64,000 bases of DNA from Piscinibacter sp. (lineage in GTDB: Bacteria; Pseudomonadota; Gammaproteobacteria; Burkholderiales; Burkholderiaceae_C). Location: NCBI GenBank assembly GCA_019635485.1, contig JAHBZL010000016.1:1-64000 (forward strand). The letters are read 5' to 3'. A program made the translations under genes and the position numbers. The notes beneath the pieces are model-generated. The model ran no database searches. It saw nothing but the letters and a program-made list of their open reading frames with translations, and was not told where the DNA came from. Of the stretch, positions 8,531 through 17,657 are shown in pieces; position 1 is the first letter of the stretch, and every line of letters starts with the position of its first letter.

Positions 8531-10920
8531 TGGCATCTCCCTTGGCCGTAGTAGCAGGTCGGGATGCGGCTGCTGCTCTGGCCCTGAAGCGTGGTGACGT
8601 TCGGCAAGGTCGGGACCAGAGACGCATAGAACTCGCTGAGATCCATGGCCGCGAAGTCCAGCGACTGAAGTTGTGCGATGGTGAAGCCCGAGCAGTCCGG
8701 GCTCTGTGCGCCGCCCCAGCCCTTGCCGACCTGCACCCGTCCTTGCTCGTTGACGATGCGGGCGAGCATGCTGTTGAAGCAGCACTTCGACGTCGTGTGC
8801 TCGATGCACGAAACGCAAGACCCGAGGATGCGAATGCAGGACGAGCACCAGGTACCCACGCTGTGGCACAGCCCGGCGCCTTCCTTCATCGCCAGCTTTC
8901 CTTCGCTTTCGTTGCAGGACATCATCGACATGACGATGTAGATGACGACCGCGATGGCGAGGCTCCACGGATCGAAGGCGACCACCAGGCTGTCGCCGGC
9001 ATAGAGCACGGCCGAGCCGGCCGGCAGCGCGGCGCCATTGACCGCCACGGTGACGCCGTAGGTGGTGAAGGTGCCGCTGAACCCGCCCCCGAGCAGCAGG
9101 GCCGACATGCCTTGGTACAGGAACTGCCTGTTCTCCGCGTTCATCAGCACGTCGTACACGAGCCGCGAACCGGTGCCGAACAGGCTCTGGTTGCTCATGC
9201 CGGCGCCGGCACTGTCGGCATAGCAGCAGTTCTTCAGCAGCCGGTCGCGGCAGCGGTTGTCCTCGCCCTTGAAGACCTGCATGCGGTCGGTGTCGAGGTA
9301 GACGCCGGCTTCGCGCGCGGCCTCGAGCATCGACATGCTGCGCGCGAAGTCGGGGTCGTTCGCGTGGCTGATGTCGTAGCAGTTGCCCTGCAGGCAGAAG
9401 ACGTTCGTCGGACAGTTGCTGGCGCTGGTCACTGTTTGCGCCGGCACCGGGCAGCTGTAGCTGTCCTCGTGCATCTCGCAGGCGCCGGTGACGGTGTTGC
9501 TGCGCCGGCAGACCGAACCCGAGGGCGTGCAGCCGGCGGCAACCAGCGGTCCGCATTCACTGGCCGGCGCGCCGCCGCTGCAGCTCATCGTGCTTTCGTA
9601 CTGCCAGCAGTCGCGGGTCACCGAGGCTCCGTCGATCACCTTCGTCGCCGGGCCATCCGTGCACACGGCCGCGGTCTGCACGGTGCAGCGGCCGCCGTCG
9701 GCACCGCTGGGGCACTGGTCGTCCCAGCGATCGGTCTCGGTGATGGTGGAGCGGGGCCGGGTGTACGACAGCCGCATCGTCGGGATCGGGCCGTAGGCCG
9801 GGTTCGGGTCCCAGCCGACGACGCTGCGCTCGCTGTCGAGATTCCAGTAGTAGCCGGGCAGGCTGCCCGTCACGTCGTAGCCGACCAGCGCCGTGGCGCC
9901 GCTGGATGGTGCATAGCAGCGCGTGCCGTCGAGCGCCGTCGTCGTGCAGCCGCTGTCGCCCTGGCAGACGGTGTCCTGGATCAGGTCGCCGCTTTGCGTG
10001 CCGGCCGGGCAGGCCGCATAGCGCCTCAGAAAGGGCTCGACGCTGGTGCAGCTGTAGCCGGAGTCCCCGCCGCCGGTGCAGATCTCGGCCCGCTCGGCGG
10101 CGATCATGGCCGTCAGTGCGCAGGTGTCGCCGGTGCAGGCCTTGTCGGCGACCCAGACGCCGGTGCGGATCTCCGTGCCGGTGCTCCAGGAGTAGCTGGT
10201 GCCCAGCACCGCGACCATCTGCGGGAACACCACCGGTGTCGTCATGTCGACGTCGAAGAAGGCCAGCGGCGATGCGTCCTGCGTGACGCGGAAGTGCTGC
10301 GCCGTCTCCGGACGGTCGGGCAGGCACTGCGCGTCCACGCCGGTGCGGCCCGCGCTGGCGCGGGCGAACCAGTCTCCGGGGGTGCAGTTGGTGCTGCGCT
10401 CGATGTCGACCGTGAGGCTGCGTGTGCACCGGTAGTTGCCTACGCCTTCGTAGCGCAGGCAGCTGCGGGTCTGCGTGCCGGAGGGGACGGCCGTCGTCGT
10501 GGTCGTGCAGCCGCTGTAGTACGACGCCAGGTTCTCTAGCACGCTGGACGGCGAACGGGCGATGCCGTGCGCCGCGGACACCGAGGGATCGCCGGGCCCG
10601 ATGGCCGGCCGGGGCAGGTTCGCCGAGCCCATCGCGCCGCGCTGCGCCTGGCACACCGGGTCGTTCGGTAGCGTGGCGCAGAGCGACAGCCGTGCGCTCC
10701 CCTGCGACGACAGGTTGGGCTGCCGGTAGTAAGCGGACTCGGGCGCTGCTGCGGTGTAGCCCGGCACGACGCTGGTGGCGCTGGGCGCATTGACGGTGGC
10801 GCGGGCGGCCGGGTTCGCGGCCTGGCCGGCAGCGACACCTTCATCGTGTGGGCCGGCGGGCGCCGTGTTCGGAGTCACGGCCACGCAGAACGCGGTGAAG
10901 CAGGCGATCAGCTTGCGCAT
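8527..10920 (-). CDS. traN: TraN: Cys-rich outer-membrane mating-pair stabilisation protein
   Basis: A 797-aa secreted protein with a signal peptide (MRKLIACFTAFCVAVTP). Cysteines are dense and paired throughout, for example CNESE, CSSCIRILGSCVSCIEHTTSKCCF and CFLQGNCYDISHAND-type segments. The last is the region most conserved among TraN proteins. In F-type systems TraN lies in the outer membrane and recognises recipient-cell porins or LPS, and many disulfides must form. It is longer than F TraN (about 600 aa); the extra length is a Cys/Thr/Ser-rich N-terminal half, which could set recipient specificity. The ATG at 10920 is preceded by GGAG. Confidence 0.88.
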   Translation of the reverse strand: MRKLIACFTAFCVAVTPNTAPAGPHDEGVAAGQAANPAARATVNAPSATSVVPGYTAAAPESAYYRQPNLSSQGSARLSLCATLPNDPVCQAQRGAMGSANLPRPAIGPGDPSVSAAHGIARSPSSVLENLASYYSGCTTTTTAVPSGTQTRSCLRYEGVGNYRCTRSLTVDIERSTNCTPGDWFARASAGRTGVDAQCLPDRPETAQHFRVTQDASPLAFFDVDMTTPVVFPQMVAVLGTSYSWSTGTEIRTGVWVADKACTGDTCALTAMIAAERAEICTGGGDSGYSCTSVEPFLRRYAACPAGTQSGDLIQDTVCQGDSGCTTTALDGTRCYAPSSGATALVGYDVTGSLPGYYWNLDSERSVVGWDPNPAYGPIPTMRLSYTRPRSTITETDRWDDQCPSGADGGRCTVQTAAVCTDGPATKVIDGASVTRDCWQYESTMSCSGGAPASECGPLVAAGCTPSGSVCRRSNTVTGACEMHEDSYSCPVPAQTVTSASNCPTNVFCLQGNCYDISHANDPDFARSMSMLEAAREAGVYLDTDRMQVFKGEDNRCRDRLLKNCCYADSAGAGMSNQSLFGTGSRLVYDVLMNAENRQFLYQGMSALLLGGGFSGTFTTYGVTVAVNGAALPAGSAVLYAGDSLVVAFDPWSLAIAVVIYIVMSMMSCNESEGKLAMKEGAGLCHSVGTWCSSCIRILGSCVSCIEHTTSKCCFNSMLARIVNEQGRVQVGKGWGGAQSPDCSGFTIAQLQSLDFAAMDLSEFYASLVPTLPNVTTLQGQSSSRIPTCYYGQGRCQ

Positions 10921-10924
10921 GGCG

Positions 10925-11569
10925 TCACTCCCGGCGGCCGAGTCGGGCGAGGAAGCGGCCGGCGTCCTTTGCGAAGGCCGGCGCCGAGCGCTGGAAGTGC
11001 GCCAGCGCGTAGTCGAGGCTGACATCGCCGGCCGACATGACGTGGTCGTCGGACCTCGCACACTGCTCGGCACTGCAGGCGGTGCTCGGCCCGTCAGGTC
11101 GTGCGAGCACGAACGACGGCACGCGCTGAATCGCGTACCGGTCGAAGGCGCGCGGGTCGATCTGCACAGCCACCGGCCGCGTACCGATCAACTGCTGGAT
11201 GCGCATTGCTGTGCGTGGCAGCGACCCTTCGGACAGTCCGCGCAGCATCAATTGGGCGCGTGCACGAGCGGCCTGGTCCACCAGCCGCGCCAGCGCGGCT
11301 TCGGGCATCGCCAGGCTGATGAAGACGATCAGGCGTGGCTCGTCGGCGCCAGGTAACGTGGGTGACCCGGTCGCACCAGCGAATCCCCGGGCGAGCGCCT
11401 CCAGGTCCACCGGCGTCTGTGTGGCCGGTATGGGCAGGGCATCGACCCGTGGCATCACCTTGGCGGGAGGCAGTCCGACGGGGGCTTGCGCGGCCACCGC
11501 CGCGGCAGCGAGCAGGAGCCCAGCCCCGGCCGCGAGTGCGGCGAGACGACCAAGATCAGTAGCCCACAC
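10925..11569 (-). CDS. trbC: TrbC: F-type conjugal pilus assembly protein
   Basis: A 214-aa secreted protein of the F-type TrbC family, which works with TraW in pilus assembly. It has an N-terminal signal segment and a thioredoxin-like core: PRLIVFISLAMPEAALARLVDQAA, then RPVAVQIDPRAFDRYAIQRVPSFVL. The first of these, FISLAMP, is the usual signature. In several elements TraW and TrbC are fused; here they are separate with TraU between them. It starts at a GTG (11569) that overlaps the traU stop by 14 nt and ends 4 nt before traN. Confidence 0.88.
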   Translation of the reverse strand: MWATDLGRLAALAAGAGLLLAAAAVAAQAPVGLPPAKVMPRVDALPIPATQTPVDLEALARGFAGATGSPTLPGADEPRLIVFISLAMPEAALARLVDQAARARAQLMLRGLSEGSLPRTAMRIQQLIGTRPVAVQIDPRAFDRYAIQRVPSFVLARPDGPSTACSAEQCARSDDHVMSAGDVSLDYALAHFQRSAPAFAKDAGRFLARLGRRE

Positions 11570-12578
11570 AGCAGTTCCTCTTGCGGAACAACATGAAGGC
11601 GAAGTCCTCGCCGCGCACCGGGTACTCCTTGCCAGCGCCCCAGACGATGGTGCTGCGGCCGAAGGGCTGACAGCAGCGTCCGCCGTCCTTGGCGGTGTTG
11701 GCCACCGGGTAGGTCAGCTGGGTTTTGTAGGCGGTCTTGTCCATCGCCGGCAGGAAGTAGGGACCGCAAAGCCCAGCCTTGCCGTGCCAGCCCCAGGCCA
11801 GCAGCTCGCGGTGCATCTTGGCGGTGAGGCGCTGGGCGATCAGCGCCGCCGTGCGCACGCCGCCGAGGTGGTAGGGCACGTGGCCGTCGAGCGGGTAGAG
11901 GCCGCCCTGGCAGCCTGCACACCAGAACAGTTCGGGCATGCCAAAGCCGGCGGTGGCCGCGACGCAGTCGGCAGCACATGCCGCCACGGCCACAGGATTG
12001 GCAAACAGCACCGCCTCGGGGTTGAGGATGAGCGTCAGCTCGTCGTCGTTCCACAGCGGGTCGACTTCGGTGAGATAGGCAAGGTCGAACGAGCCGCGTT
12101 CCAGGCAAGGAAAATCGGTCACCACCTCCAGCCAGTACAGCACCGGGTTCATGTAGAAATGCGCCTGGTAGAAGCTGCCACCGTCCCCGTCGCCCTCCGG
12201 CCGCGTGAAGCGCGCGGCAGTCGGCGCATCGATGCCGGGGTCCAGGTCGACGCCGCCGAGCGACGCCAGACAGAAGGGCTTGCGCACTGCCTCGACATGG
12301 CGTGCCGGCTCCCAGAAGCCGATCGACAGGCCGACCGTCGGGTTCACGCCGCAACTGCAGACAGGGCTGGACGGATTGGGGATGTCTTCCCGCCCGTCCA
12401 AGTTGGCCAGTGTGGTGCCGCCGAGCGTGATCGGCAGGATGCAGCTCCAGCAGATGTCGGTGATGGGGTTTGGGAACCGACCCGTGCATGTCAGGCTGTC
12501 GCCGGCCAGCGCAGGGGCGGTGGCGAGTACGGCGGTCAGGGTCGCAGCCCAGGCGCGCAGGCGTCGGCCAAAGCTCAT
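11556..12578 (-). CDS. traU: TraU: pilus assembly / DNA transfer protein
   Basis: A 340-aa periplasmic TraU family member with a cleaved signal peptide. Characteristic Cys-containing segments include TDICWSCILPITLGG, PVCSCGVNPTVGLSIGFWEP, LFWCAGCQGGLYP and KDGGRCCQPFGRSTIVWG. TraU contributes to pilus assembly and DNA transfer, and its many cysteines need disulfide chaperones. The start overlaps the traW stop as ATGA. Length (about 330-340) is typical and the gene looks intact. Confidence 0.93.
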   Translation of the reverse strand: MSFGRRLRAWAATLTAVLATAPALAGDSLTCTGRFPNPITDICWSCILPITLGGTTLANLDGREDIPNPSSPVCSCGVNPTVGLSIGFWEPARHVEAVRKPFCLASLGGVDLDPGIDAPTAARFTRPEGDGDGGSFYQAHFYMNPVLYWLEVVTDFPCLERGSFDLAYLTEVDPLWNDDELTLILNPEAVLFANPVAVAACAADCVAATAGFGMPELFWCAGCQGGLYPLDGHVPYHLGGVRTAALIAQRLTAKMHRELLAWGWHGKAGLCGPYFLPAMDKTAYKTQLTYPVANTAKDGGRCCQPFGRSTIVWGAGKEYPVRGEDFAFMLFRKRNCCVGY

Positions 12579-13204
12579 GGCAGCCCCAGTTCGTCGATGC
12601 GCAGGCGCAGTCCGTCCTGCGAGACCAGCGCCGGCACCTGGCGGATGCCGAAGCGGCGCGTCAGAGTGCCGGATTGGTCGTAGTAGACGGGCACGCGCCA
12701 GGCCTTCATCAGGTCGAGGTAGGAGCCTCCCGTCAGGATCGGCTTGATGCGGCCCGCGTAGCGACCGCTCAGCTCGCGGGCGTGCTTCACCTGCCGCGGA
12801 TCGCGGGCGTCGAAGAACAGCAGGTGGCGCGACAGCGACACCACCTCGAGCGGGTTCTTGCGCGTGCCCGCGGCGAACAGCAGGCGGCCCTGCGGGTCGG
12901 TGATGTTGCGGTCGAGCGTGAAGCTCGGGTCGACGTAGAAGGTGCGCGGGCGCTCGGTGGTGCGCAGGCCTTCGACCGGTGGCGGCTGGCGAACGGCCTC
13001 GATGCCGCGGGCCCGCGCCACTTCGGCGAGCCGCTGCAACTCGCCGCTGCGCTCCTTCTCGCGCAGCCGCTGTTCGATGAAGGCCAGCAGATGCGGCTCG
13101 GCGATCTCGTAGATCGGCCCGATCGTTCCGAGGTCGACCGCGCAGGCCTCGCCACCGACGATCAGCAAGGCTGCGACCAGCAGCGGCGTGGTGGCCCGGC
13201 TCAT
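12575..13204 (-). CDS. traW: TraW: pilus assembly protein
   Basis: A 209-aa secreted TraW family protein. It has a signal peptide ending near GGEACA, the N-terminal motif DLGTIGPIYEIAEPHLLAFIEQRL, and a C-terminal thioredoxin-like segment: RVPVYYDQSGTLTRRFGIRQVPALVSQDG. It partners with TrbC and TraU. The gene is translationally coupled at both ends: 4-nt overlap with the upstream small secreted protein and 4-nt overlap with traU. Confidence 0.92.
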   Translation of the reverse strand: MSRATTPLLVAALLIVGGEACAVDLGTIGPIYEIAEPHLLAFIEQRLREKERSGELQRLAEVARARGIEAVRQPPPVEGLRTTERPRTFYVDPSFTLDRNITDPQGRLLFAAGTRKNPLEVVSLSRHLLFFDARDPRQVKHARELSGRYAGRIKPILTGGSYLDLMKAWRVPVYYDQSGTLTRRFGIRQVPALVSQDGLRLRIDELGLP

Positions 13205-13575
13205 CGCGCACCCCGTGTGCAGTCGATCTGCGAGGCGAGGCTGGTGAGTGCCGCAGGGTCGCGCAGATGGCTCGCCCGGATCATGCCCATCAGCACCGGG
13301 TTGCCGTCGCCGACCGCCATCGCCACGCGCAGTTCAGCGGTAGTCAACGGTCGGCCGCAGCGCTGCTGCCAGGCCTGCCGGTAGGCGCGGGCACCGTCAT
13401 GGGCGGCCGGCGCAATGCGCGCCAGAAGCGCCAGGTAGTCCTCGATCGGCATCTCGCCGGTCCCGGGACCGCCAGGCTGCGCGGGTGTGGTTTGCGCGAG
13501 CACAGGATCGAGTCCGCCCGTTGCGAGAGCGAGCAGAGCCAGCAGCATGCCGGCGTGGAGTCGAGCGTGGCGCAT
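13201..13575 (-). CDS. Small secreted protein between S26 peptidase and traW
   Basis: A 124-aa protein with a signal peptide (MLLALLALATGGLDPVLAQ) and a helical mature part containing only two cysteines (QRCGRPL and IDCTRG), probably one disulfide. Its stop overlaps the traW start by 4 nt and it begins 12 nt after the peptidase stop, so it belongs to the transfer operon. I do not recognise its family. Confidence 0.65.
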   Translation of the reverse strand: MRHARLHAGMLLALLALATGGLDPVLAQTTPAQPGGPGTGEMPIEDYLALLARIAPAAHDGARAYRQAWQQRCGRPLTTAELRVAMAVGDGNPVLMGMIRASHLRDPAALTSLASQIDCTRGAR

Positions 13576-13587
13576 TGCCGTGCCTCG

Positions 13588-14139
13588 TTAGAACAGCGGG
13601 ATCACGGTGCCCAACACCTGGTCCGCGCGCACGAGGCCGCTGGCCCGGTAGCGCGAGTCGAAGGAATCCGGGCTGGTGCCCTGCACGTAGTAGTGGCCGG
13701 GTGGAATCACGGCGGCCGGGATCGGCTCGAGCGGTTGCCGGTCGTGGGTGTGGGTCTTGGCCTGGCCGACAAGCTCGCCGTTGATCGCGACGGCGCGCCC
13801 TTCGACGGTGATGCGGTCGCCGGGCAAGCCGCGCACGATCTTGAAGAAGGGCTGCCCGCGCAGGCCCGGATAACGCGCTTGCGCTTCGCCGTCGAAGGCG
13901 AATACCACGTAGTCGCCGCGCTTGGGCGCATTCGGCTCGTACCGCAGCAGCGCCACCCGGCAGGGCAGGCTCGGCGTCCAGTTGAAGAGCACCGGCAGCC
14001 GCGGCGTGGGATCGATGAACAGGCGCGTGTAGGCGAAGCCCCAGATCGCGAAGACCGGGAAGTACAGGTACCAGCGCTGGCGCATGTGGGCGCCGAAGTC
14101 GCGGGTGCTGGTCCGGAGACGGTCGATGCGGCTGGTCAC
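13588..14139 (-). CDS. TraF/TrhF-type S26 signal peptidase
   Basis: A 183-aa inner-membrane serine peptidase of family S26, related to TrhF/RP4 TraF, which matures pilin or other exported Tra proteins. It has one N-terminal membrane segment (WYLYFPVFAIWGFAYTRLFI). The nucleophile Ser is in NWTPSLPCRVALL, the general-base Lys in FFKIVRGLPGDRI, and the box-E-like segment is YYVQGTSPDSFDSRYRASGLV. The GTG start at 14139 overlaps the trbI stop. F itself lacks this gene, but many F-like chromosomal elements have it. Processing of TraA is the likely role by inference. Confidence 0.88.
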   Translation of the reverse strand: MTSRIDRLRTSTRDFGAHMRQRWYLYFPVFAIWGFAYTRLFIDPTPRLPVLFNWTPSLPCRVALLRYEPNAPKRGDYVVFAFDGEAQARYPGLRGQPFFKIVRGLPGDRITVEGRAVAINGELVGQAKTHTHDRQPLEPIPAAVIPPGHYYVQGTSPDSFDSRYRASGLVRADQVLGTVIPLF

Positions 14140-14504
14140 GGAGCCTCCACCTTGCGGCGCAGATGCGCGGTCAGGTCCACCGTCCGCGGTGCCGGCGCCG
14201 CGACGGCGGTCTTCAGCACCACCAGGCAGCCGCAGTCGCGCGGCAATTCCTCCAGCGCGAGCGGCAAGCGCTGCGCGAAGCTGCGCGCCATGCGCATCGC
14301 CTGCTCGCGCTCGCCGTCGCTTGCGGCGCGCGTGAGGATCAGCGTGAACTCGGCTTCCTTCTGGCGGTAGACCTCGGCGACGTCGACCACGCCGATCAGC
14401 TGCGCCGGTCGCACCACGACGCGGTGGTAGGCCGCCAGCGTGCCGAGGACGATCGCGCAGGCCATGCCCGCGTTCAGCATCGCCGACTTCAGGCCAGGGC
14501 TCAT
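14136..14504 (-). CDS. trbI: TrbI: F-type inner-membrane accessory protein
   Basis: A 122-aa protein with one N-terminal transmembrane segment (MLNAGMACAIVLGTLAAY) and a charged helical domain, in the place where F-type operons encode TrbI. F TrbI influences pilus retraction/extension and binds TraH. The start overlaps the traC stop by 4 nt. Assignment rests on position, size and topology more than on residues. Confidence 0.72.
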   Translation of the reverse strand: MSPGLKSAMLNAGMACAIVLGTLAAYHRVVVRPAQLIGVVDVAEVYRQKEAEFTLILTRAASDGEREQAMRMARSFAQRLPLALEELPRDCGCLVVLKTAVAAPAPRTVDLTAHLRRKVEAP

Positions 14505-17053
14505 GACACATGCCCCCGGCGCCGCAGCAGCTCAGCGATCGCTTCGTCGATCGACAGGCCCTGCGCACGCAGTTCGTCGATCGGTGCGTTGTCCTCCAAC
14601 TTGTTGGAGAACAGCAGGTGGGTCGCCGGATCGAGGATGTTGCGCGCCACGCCCTCGCCGACGGGCGACGAGATGTAGACCTCGGAGAACACACCCGGCT
14701 CGGTGCGCAGCGAGTTCAGCAGCCGTTTCTTCGGCTCGTCCATCGTCAGGCGGCCCTGGCGGTCGAGCATCTCGATCGACTCGGGCTTCTGGCGCAGCAG
14801 GAAGACCCAGTCCGAGCAGTTGAAGGCCGCCTCCATCTGGGCCGAGCCGTAGTAGTCGTCGGCGCTCTGCGTCGCGGTGCCCAGCGAGCCGCCGTACTTG
14901 CGGGCGCGCCGCGCCGCCTCCTCGACGACGGCGGCTTTGACCGGATCGTCGGCGCCGATGTCGCCCAGCTGCTGCTTCAGCTCGTCGATGAAGAGCACCT
15001 TGCGCCGGTTGCGCGTCAGGTACATCTCGCCTGTGATCTGGTGCAGCAGCAGGATGTTGACCACCGCATGCAGGTCGGGCCGGCGCTTGAGCTCCTCGTT
15101 CTCGATGACGACGAAGTCGTTGTCGAAGTCGATGTTGTTGCGGCCCTCGAAGAAGCGCTCGTACTGGCCGCCCCGCGCATAGGGGTTCAGCATGATCGCC
15201 AGGTCCTTGATGCGCGGGTCCTCGCGCACGCCCAGCTCCTCGAGCGTGCCGGACTTGAACGCGTCGCGCAGCGCGGTGACGGTCAGCTCGTTGCCATGTG
15301 CGCGGAACAGCTTGAGCACCATCGCCGAGATCGCCTTGTACTGAACCTCGTCGAGCGACCGCGACATCGAGGCCATCTTCGAGATGGCCGGCACCAGCAT
15401 GTCGATGTCTTCGTTGATGTCGACGATGTGGGTGAAGGGGTTCAGGCAGATGGCGACATCGGGCTTGAACTCGATGTAAGTGCCCTTGGCCTTGCGGCAC
15501 AGCTTCTCGAACGAACGACCCAGGTCCAGCATCCAGACCTTGGCGTCGATGGCACGGTAGGACCAGGCCATCTCGTTCATCAGCACCGACTTGCCCGAGC
15601 CAGGCGCGCCGATGATCGCGAAGTTGTAGTTGCCGAGGTCGTTGTCGAAGATGTCCAGCGTCATCAGCTGGCCGCGCCGGCCGCCGAACACCAGCGCCGG
15701 CGTACGTGTGCCGCGCCACTCGGCGATCAGCGGCGCCAGGTGGATGGCATTGGCCATCGTCTTGCGCGAGACGCGGCGCATCTTGGCCAGGTCGCGGTGG
15801 AAGCGCTCGGACAGCGTCATCGGCAGGCTGGCCAGCAGCGCCTGCCGGTGCATGTAGACATCGGCGTTGAGCTGGAAGCCCCGGCCGCGCCAGATCGCGT
15901 TGGCGGTTTCCTGCCCGGCGACTGACTTGCCTAGCGGCGAGAAGATCGCCAGTTGGTGGTACAGGCTCACCAGGTTGCTGCCGACGTCGATCGCGTTGGC
16001 CGCCGCGGTCCAGTCCTGCAGCTTCTTGCCCACGTCGGGCATCACCTCGGCCATCTTGCTGCGTGCGTTCTGCGTCGCGCGCACATGATTGGCCGTGACC
16101 ACCGACTTGGTGACGTTCGGATCGAGCACGTGCACGCCCATCGTCAGCAGGAAGGGCGCGCTGTACTGCAGCGCCGGCTGCATCAGGTCGCCGATCAGCG
16201 AGCCCATCTGCCAGAGCGCGAAACGCTCGGGAAAGGACTTGATCGAGTAGAAGCGCGCTTCGAGCCGGTGCTCGCTGCCTTCCTTCCACAAGGTCAGGCC
16301 GCCGGGCTGCGGATCCTGGATGGTGTCGAAGTCGACTATCTGGTCGCGGATCTCGCGGCCGTCGTCGTAGTGCAGGTTGGGTGCATCGGCCTGTGAGATG
16401 CGGTCCGGGTTCGTGAACAGCGCGCACCAGTTGATCAGGTCGGCGGCGTCGCACACGCGGTTTGGCAGCGAGGCCGAGCGCAGCGTCGACGCCATCGACT
16501 CGCGCAGCGCCACCAGTTCGTCGCGGCGGTTGAGCTGGCCGGCATCGCCCGGCAGCGCGACGCTCATCATCAAGCGGAAGTCGCGGATCGTGTAGTGGAA
16601 GCCCGACGTGAGCGAGCGCTGGGCACCGCCCAGCAGATGGCCAACACGCTGCCGCGCAAGGCGGTGGAAGAGGTTGTCGTTGCGCGCGGGTCGGCCCCAG
16701 TGCTTGGCCTTCTCGGCCTGGTCGCTGTCCTCGACGCGCAGGTTCGCGTAGCGGCACAGTTGCTCGCGGATGTGCGGCGAGGCAAACAGGTGGAACTGGA
16801 CCCCGGTGCCGGGCGGGCAGGTCGCATACAGCGACACCAGTACCTCGGCCATGCGCTCGTCGGCGCCGGACTGCGGCATCAGTTCGAGCAGGAATCCTAG
16901 CCCGTCGCGATTGACGAACAGCTTCACGTCGGCCAGGTAGGCCGAGTAGGGCAGCCAGGCGGCGAACTGTTCGGCGGGCGAGTCGGCTTCGGCGCCGAAC
17001 GGAAGCCAGTCCGCGAGGCTGGCGCGTTCGACATGGGGCAGGCGGGCGTTCAT
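14501..17053 (-). CDS. traC: TraC: conjugation ATPase (VirB4-like)
   Basis: An 850-aa cytoplasmic/peripheral ATPase that energises pilus assembly. The N-terminal half is the TraC/VirB4 domain (LPFGAEADSPAEQFAAWLPYS, DFDTIQDPQPGGLTLWKEG). Walker A is GAPGSGKS at residues 482-489. Walker B is KVLFIDELKQQ near residue 690, followed by EAARRARKYGGSLGTATQS, the usual VirB4 segment. The ATG at 17053 follows traV by 7 nt; a GTG at 17080 inside traV is less likely. Length and all nucleotide-binding motifs are normal, so the motor appears functional. Confidence 0.95.
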   Translation of the reverse strand: MNARLPHVERASLADWLPFGAEADSPAEQFAAWLPYSAYLADVKLFVNRDGLGFLLELMPQSGADERMAEVLVSLYATCPPGTGVQFHLFASPHIREQLCRYANLRVEDSDQAEKAKHWGRPARNDNLFHRLARQRVGHLLGGAQRSLTSGFHYTIRDFRLMMSVALPGDAGQLNRRDELVALRESMASTLRSASLPNRVCDAADLINWCALFTNPDRISQADAPNLHYDDGREIRDQIVDFDTIQDPQPGGLTLWKEGSEHRLEARFYSIKSFPERFALWQMGSLIGDLMQPALQYSAPFLLTMGVHVLDPNVTKSVVTANHVRATQNARSKMAEVMPDVGKKLQDWTAAANAIDVGSNLVSLYHQLAIFSPLGKSVAGQETANAIWRGRGFQLNADVYMHRQALLASLPMTLSERFHRDLAKMRRVSRKTMANAIHLAPLIAEWRGTRTPALVFGGRRGQLMTLDIFDNDLGNYNFAIIGAPGSGKSVLMNEMAWSYRAIDAKVWMLDLGRSFEKLCRKAKGTYIEFKPDVAICLNPFTHIVDINEDIDMLVPAISKMASMSRSLDEVQYKAISAMVLKLFRAHGNELTVTALRDAFKSGTLEELGVREDPRIKDLAIMLNPYARGGQYERFFEGRNNIDFDNDFVVIENEELKRRPDLHAVVNILLLHQITGEMYLTRNRRKVLFIDELKQQLGDIGADDPVKAAVVEEAARRARKYGGSLGTATQSADDYYGSAQMEAAFNCSDWVFLLRQKPESIEMLDRQGRLTMDEPKKRLLNSLRTEPGVFSEVYISSPVGEGVARNILDPATHLLFSNKLEDNAPIDELRAQGLSIDEAIAELLRRRGHVS

Positions 17054-17060
17054 CGCGGCC

Positions 17061-17657
17061 TCAGTCGGGGTTGTCGCCACTGGCCGGTGCGGCGGGCCGC
17101 GTTGGCAGACCAGGGATCAACTGGTCGAGACCGGGCGGACGCTGGACACCCGCGGCGGGCGCTCGGGGTGCGGGGTCCGCGGCTGCGCGTCCGGCGGGTG
17201 CACGCACGGGTGCGTAGGCTTCGCGGATCGCTCGCTGGGCGTGGTCGACGAGCCAACGGCCGCCATCGACCTGCACGTACACATAGCCCTGGTCGTAGAG
17301 ATCGCGGTCGGCGTCCTCCCAGGGCTTGAACCACAGCCGCACGATGCGCGGTGCGGAGCGCAACGGGAGCACCTGCGCGGCGTCGGCCGGTGCGTTGCGC
17401 GCGGTCGATGTGCTTGCTGCCGACGCAGGGGGTGCCAAGTTGGGCGCAGCGGCCGGCGTCGCGCGAGCCCGCTGCGCCGGCAGGTTGTTCGCCACCGCGT
17501 TGGCATAGGTCCCGGACACGGACTGGCAGGTCACGCCGTCTGGTGCCTTGCAGGCGTAGCTGGAGTTGCCGCTCAGGCCGGACAGGCTCATGCAGCCCGC
17601 GAGCGACACCGCGCCGGCGAGCAGGGCCACCAGGCGACTCATGTGGTGGGCATTCAT
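17061..17657 (-). CDS. traV: TraV: outer-membrane lipoprotein of the secretion core
   Basis: A 198-aa lipoprotein with lipobox LAGC (Cys at about residue 22) followed by [32 protein letters not shown], the two-cysteine TraV signature. The Pro/Ala-rich middle and C-terminal tail ([20 protein letters not shown]) are low-complexity. With TraK and TraB it forms the outer-membrane channel, equivalent to VirB7. The start overlaps dsbC as ATGA. F TraV is similar in size. Confidence 0.9.
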   Translation of the reverse strand: MNAHHMSRLVALLAGAVSLAGCMSLSGLSGNSSYACKAPDGVTCQSVSGTYANAVANNLPAQRARATPAAAPNLAPPASAASTSTARNAPADAAQVLPLRSAPRIVRLWFKPWEDADRDLYDQGYVYVQVDGGRWLVDHAQRAIREAYAPVRAPAGRAAADPAPRAPAAGVQRPPGLDQLIPGLPTRPAAPASGDNPD

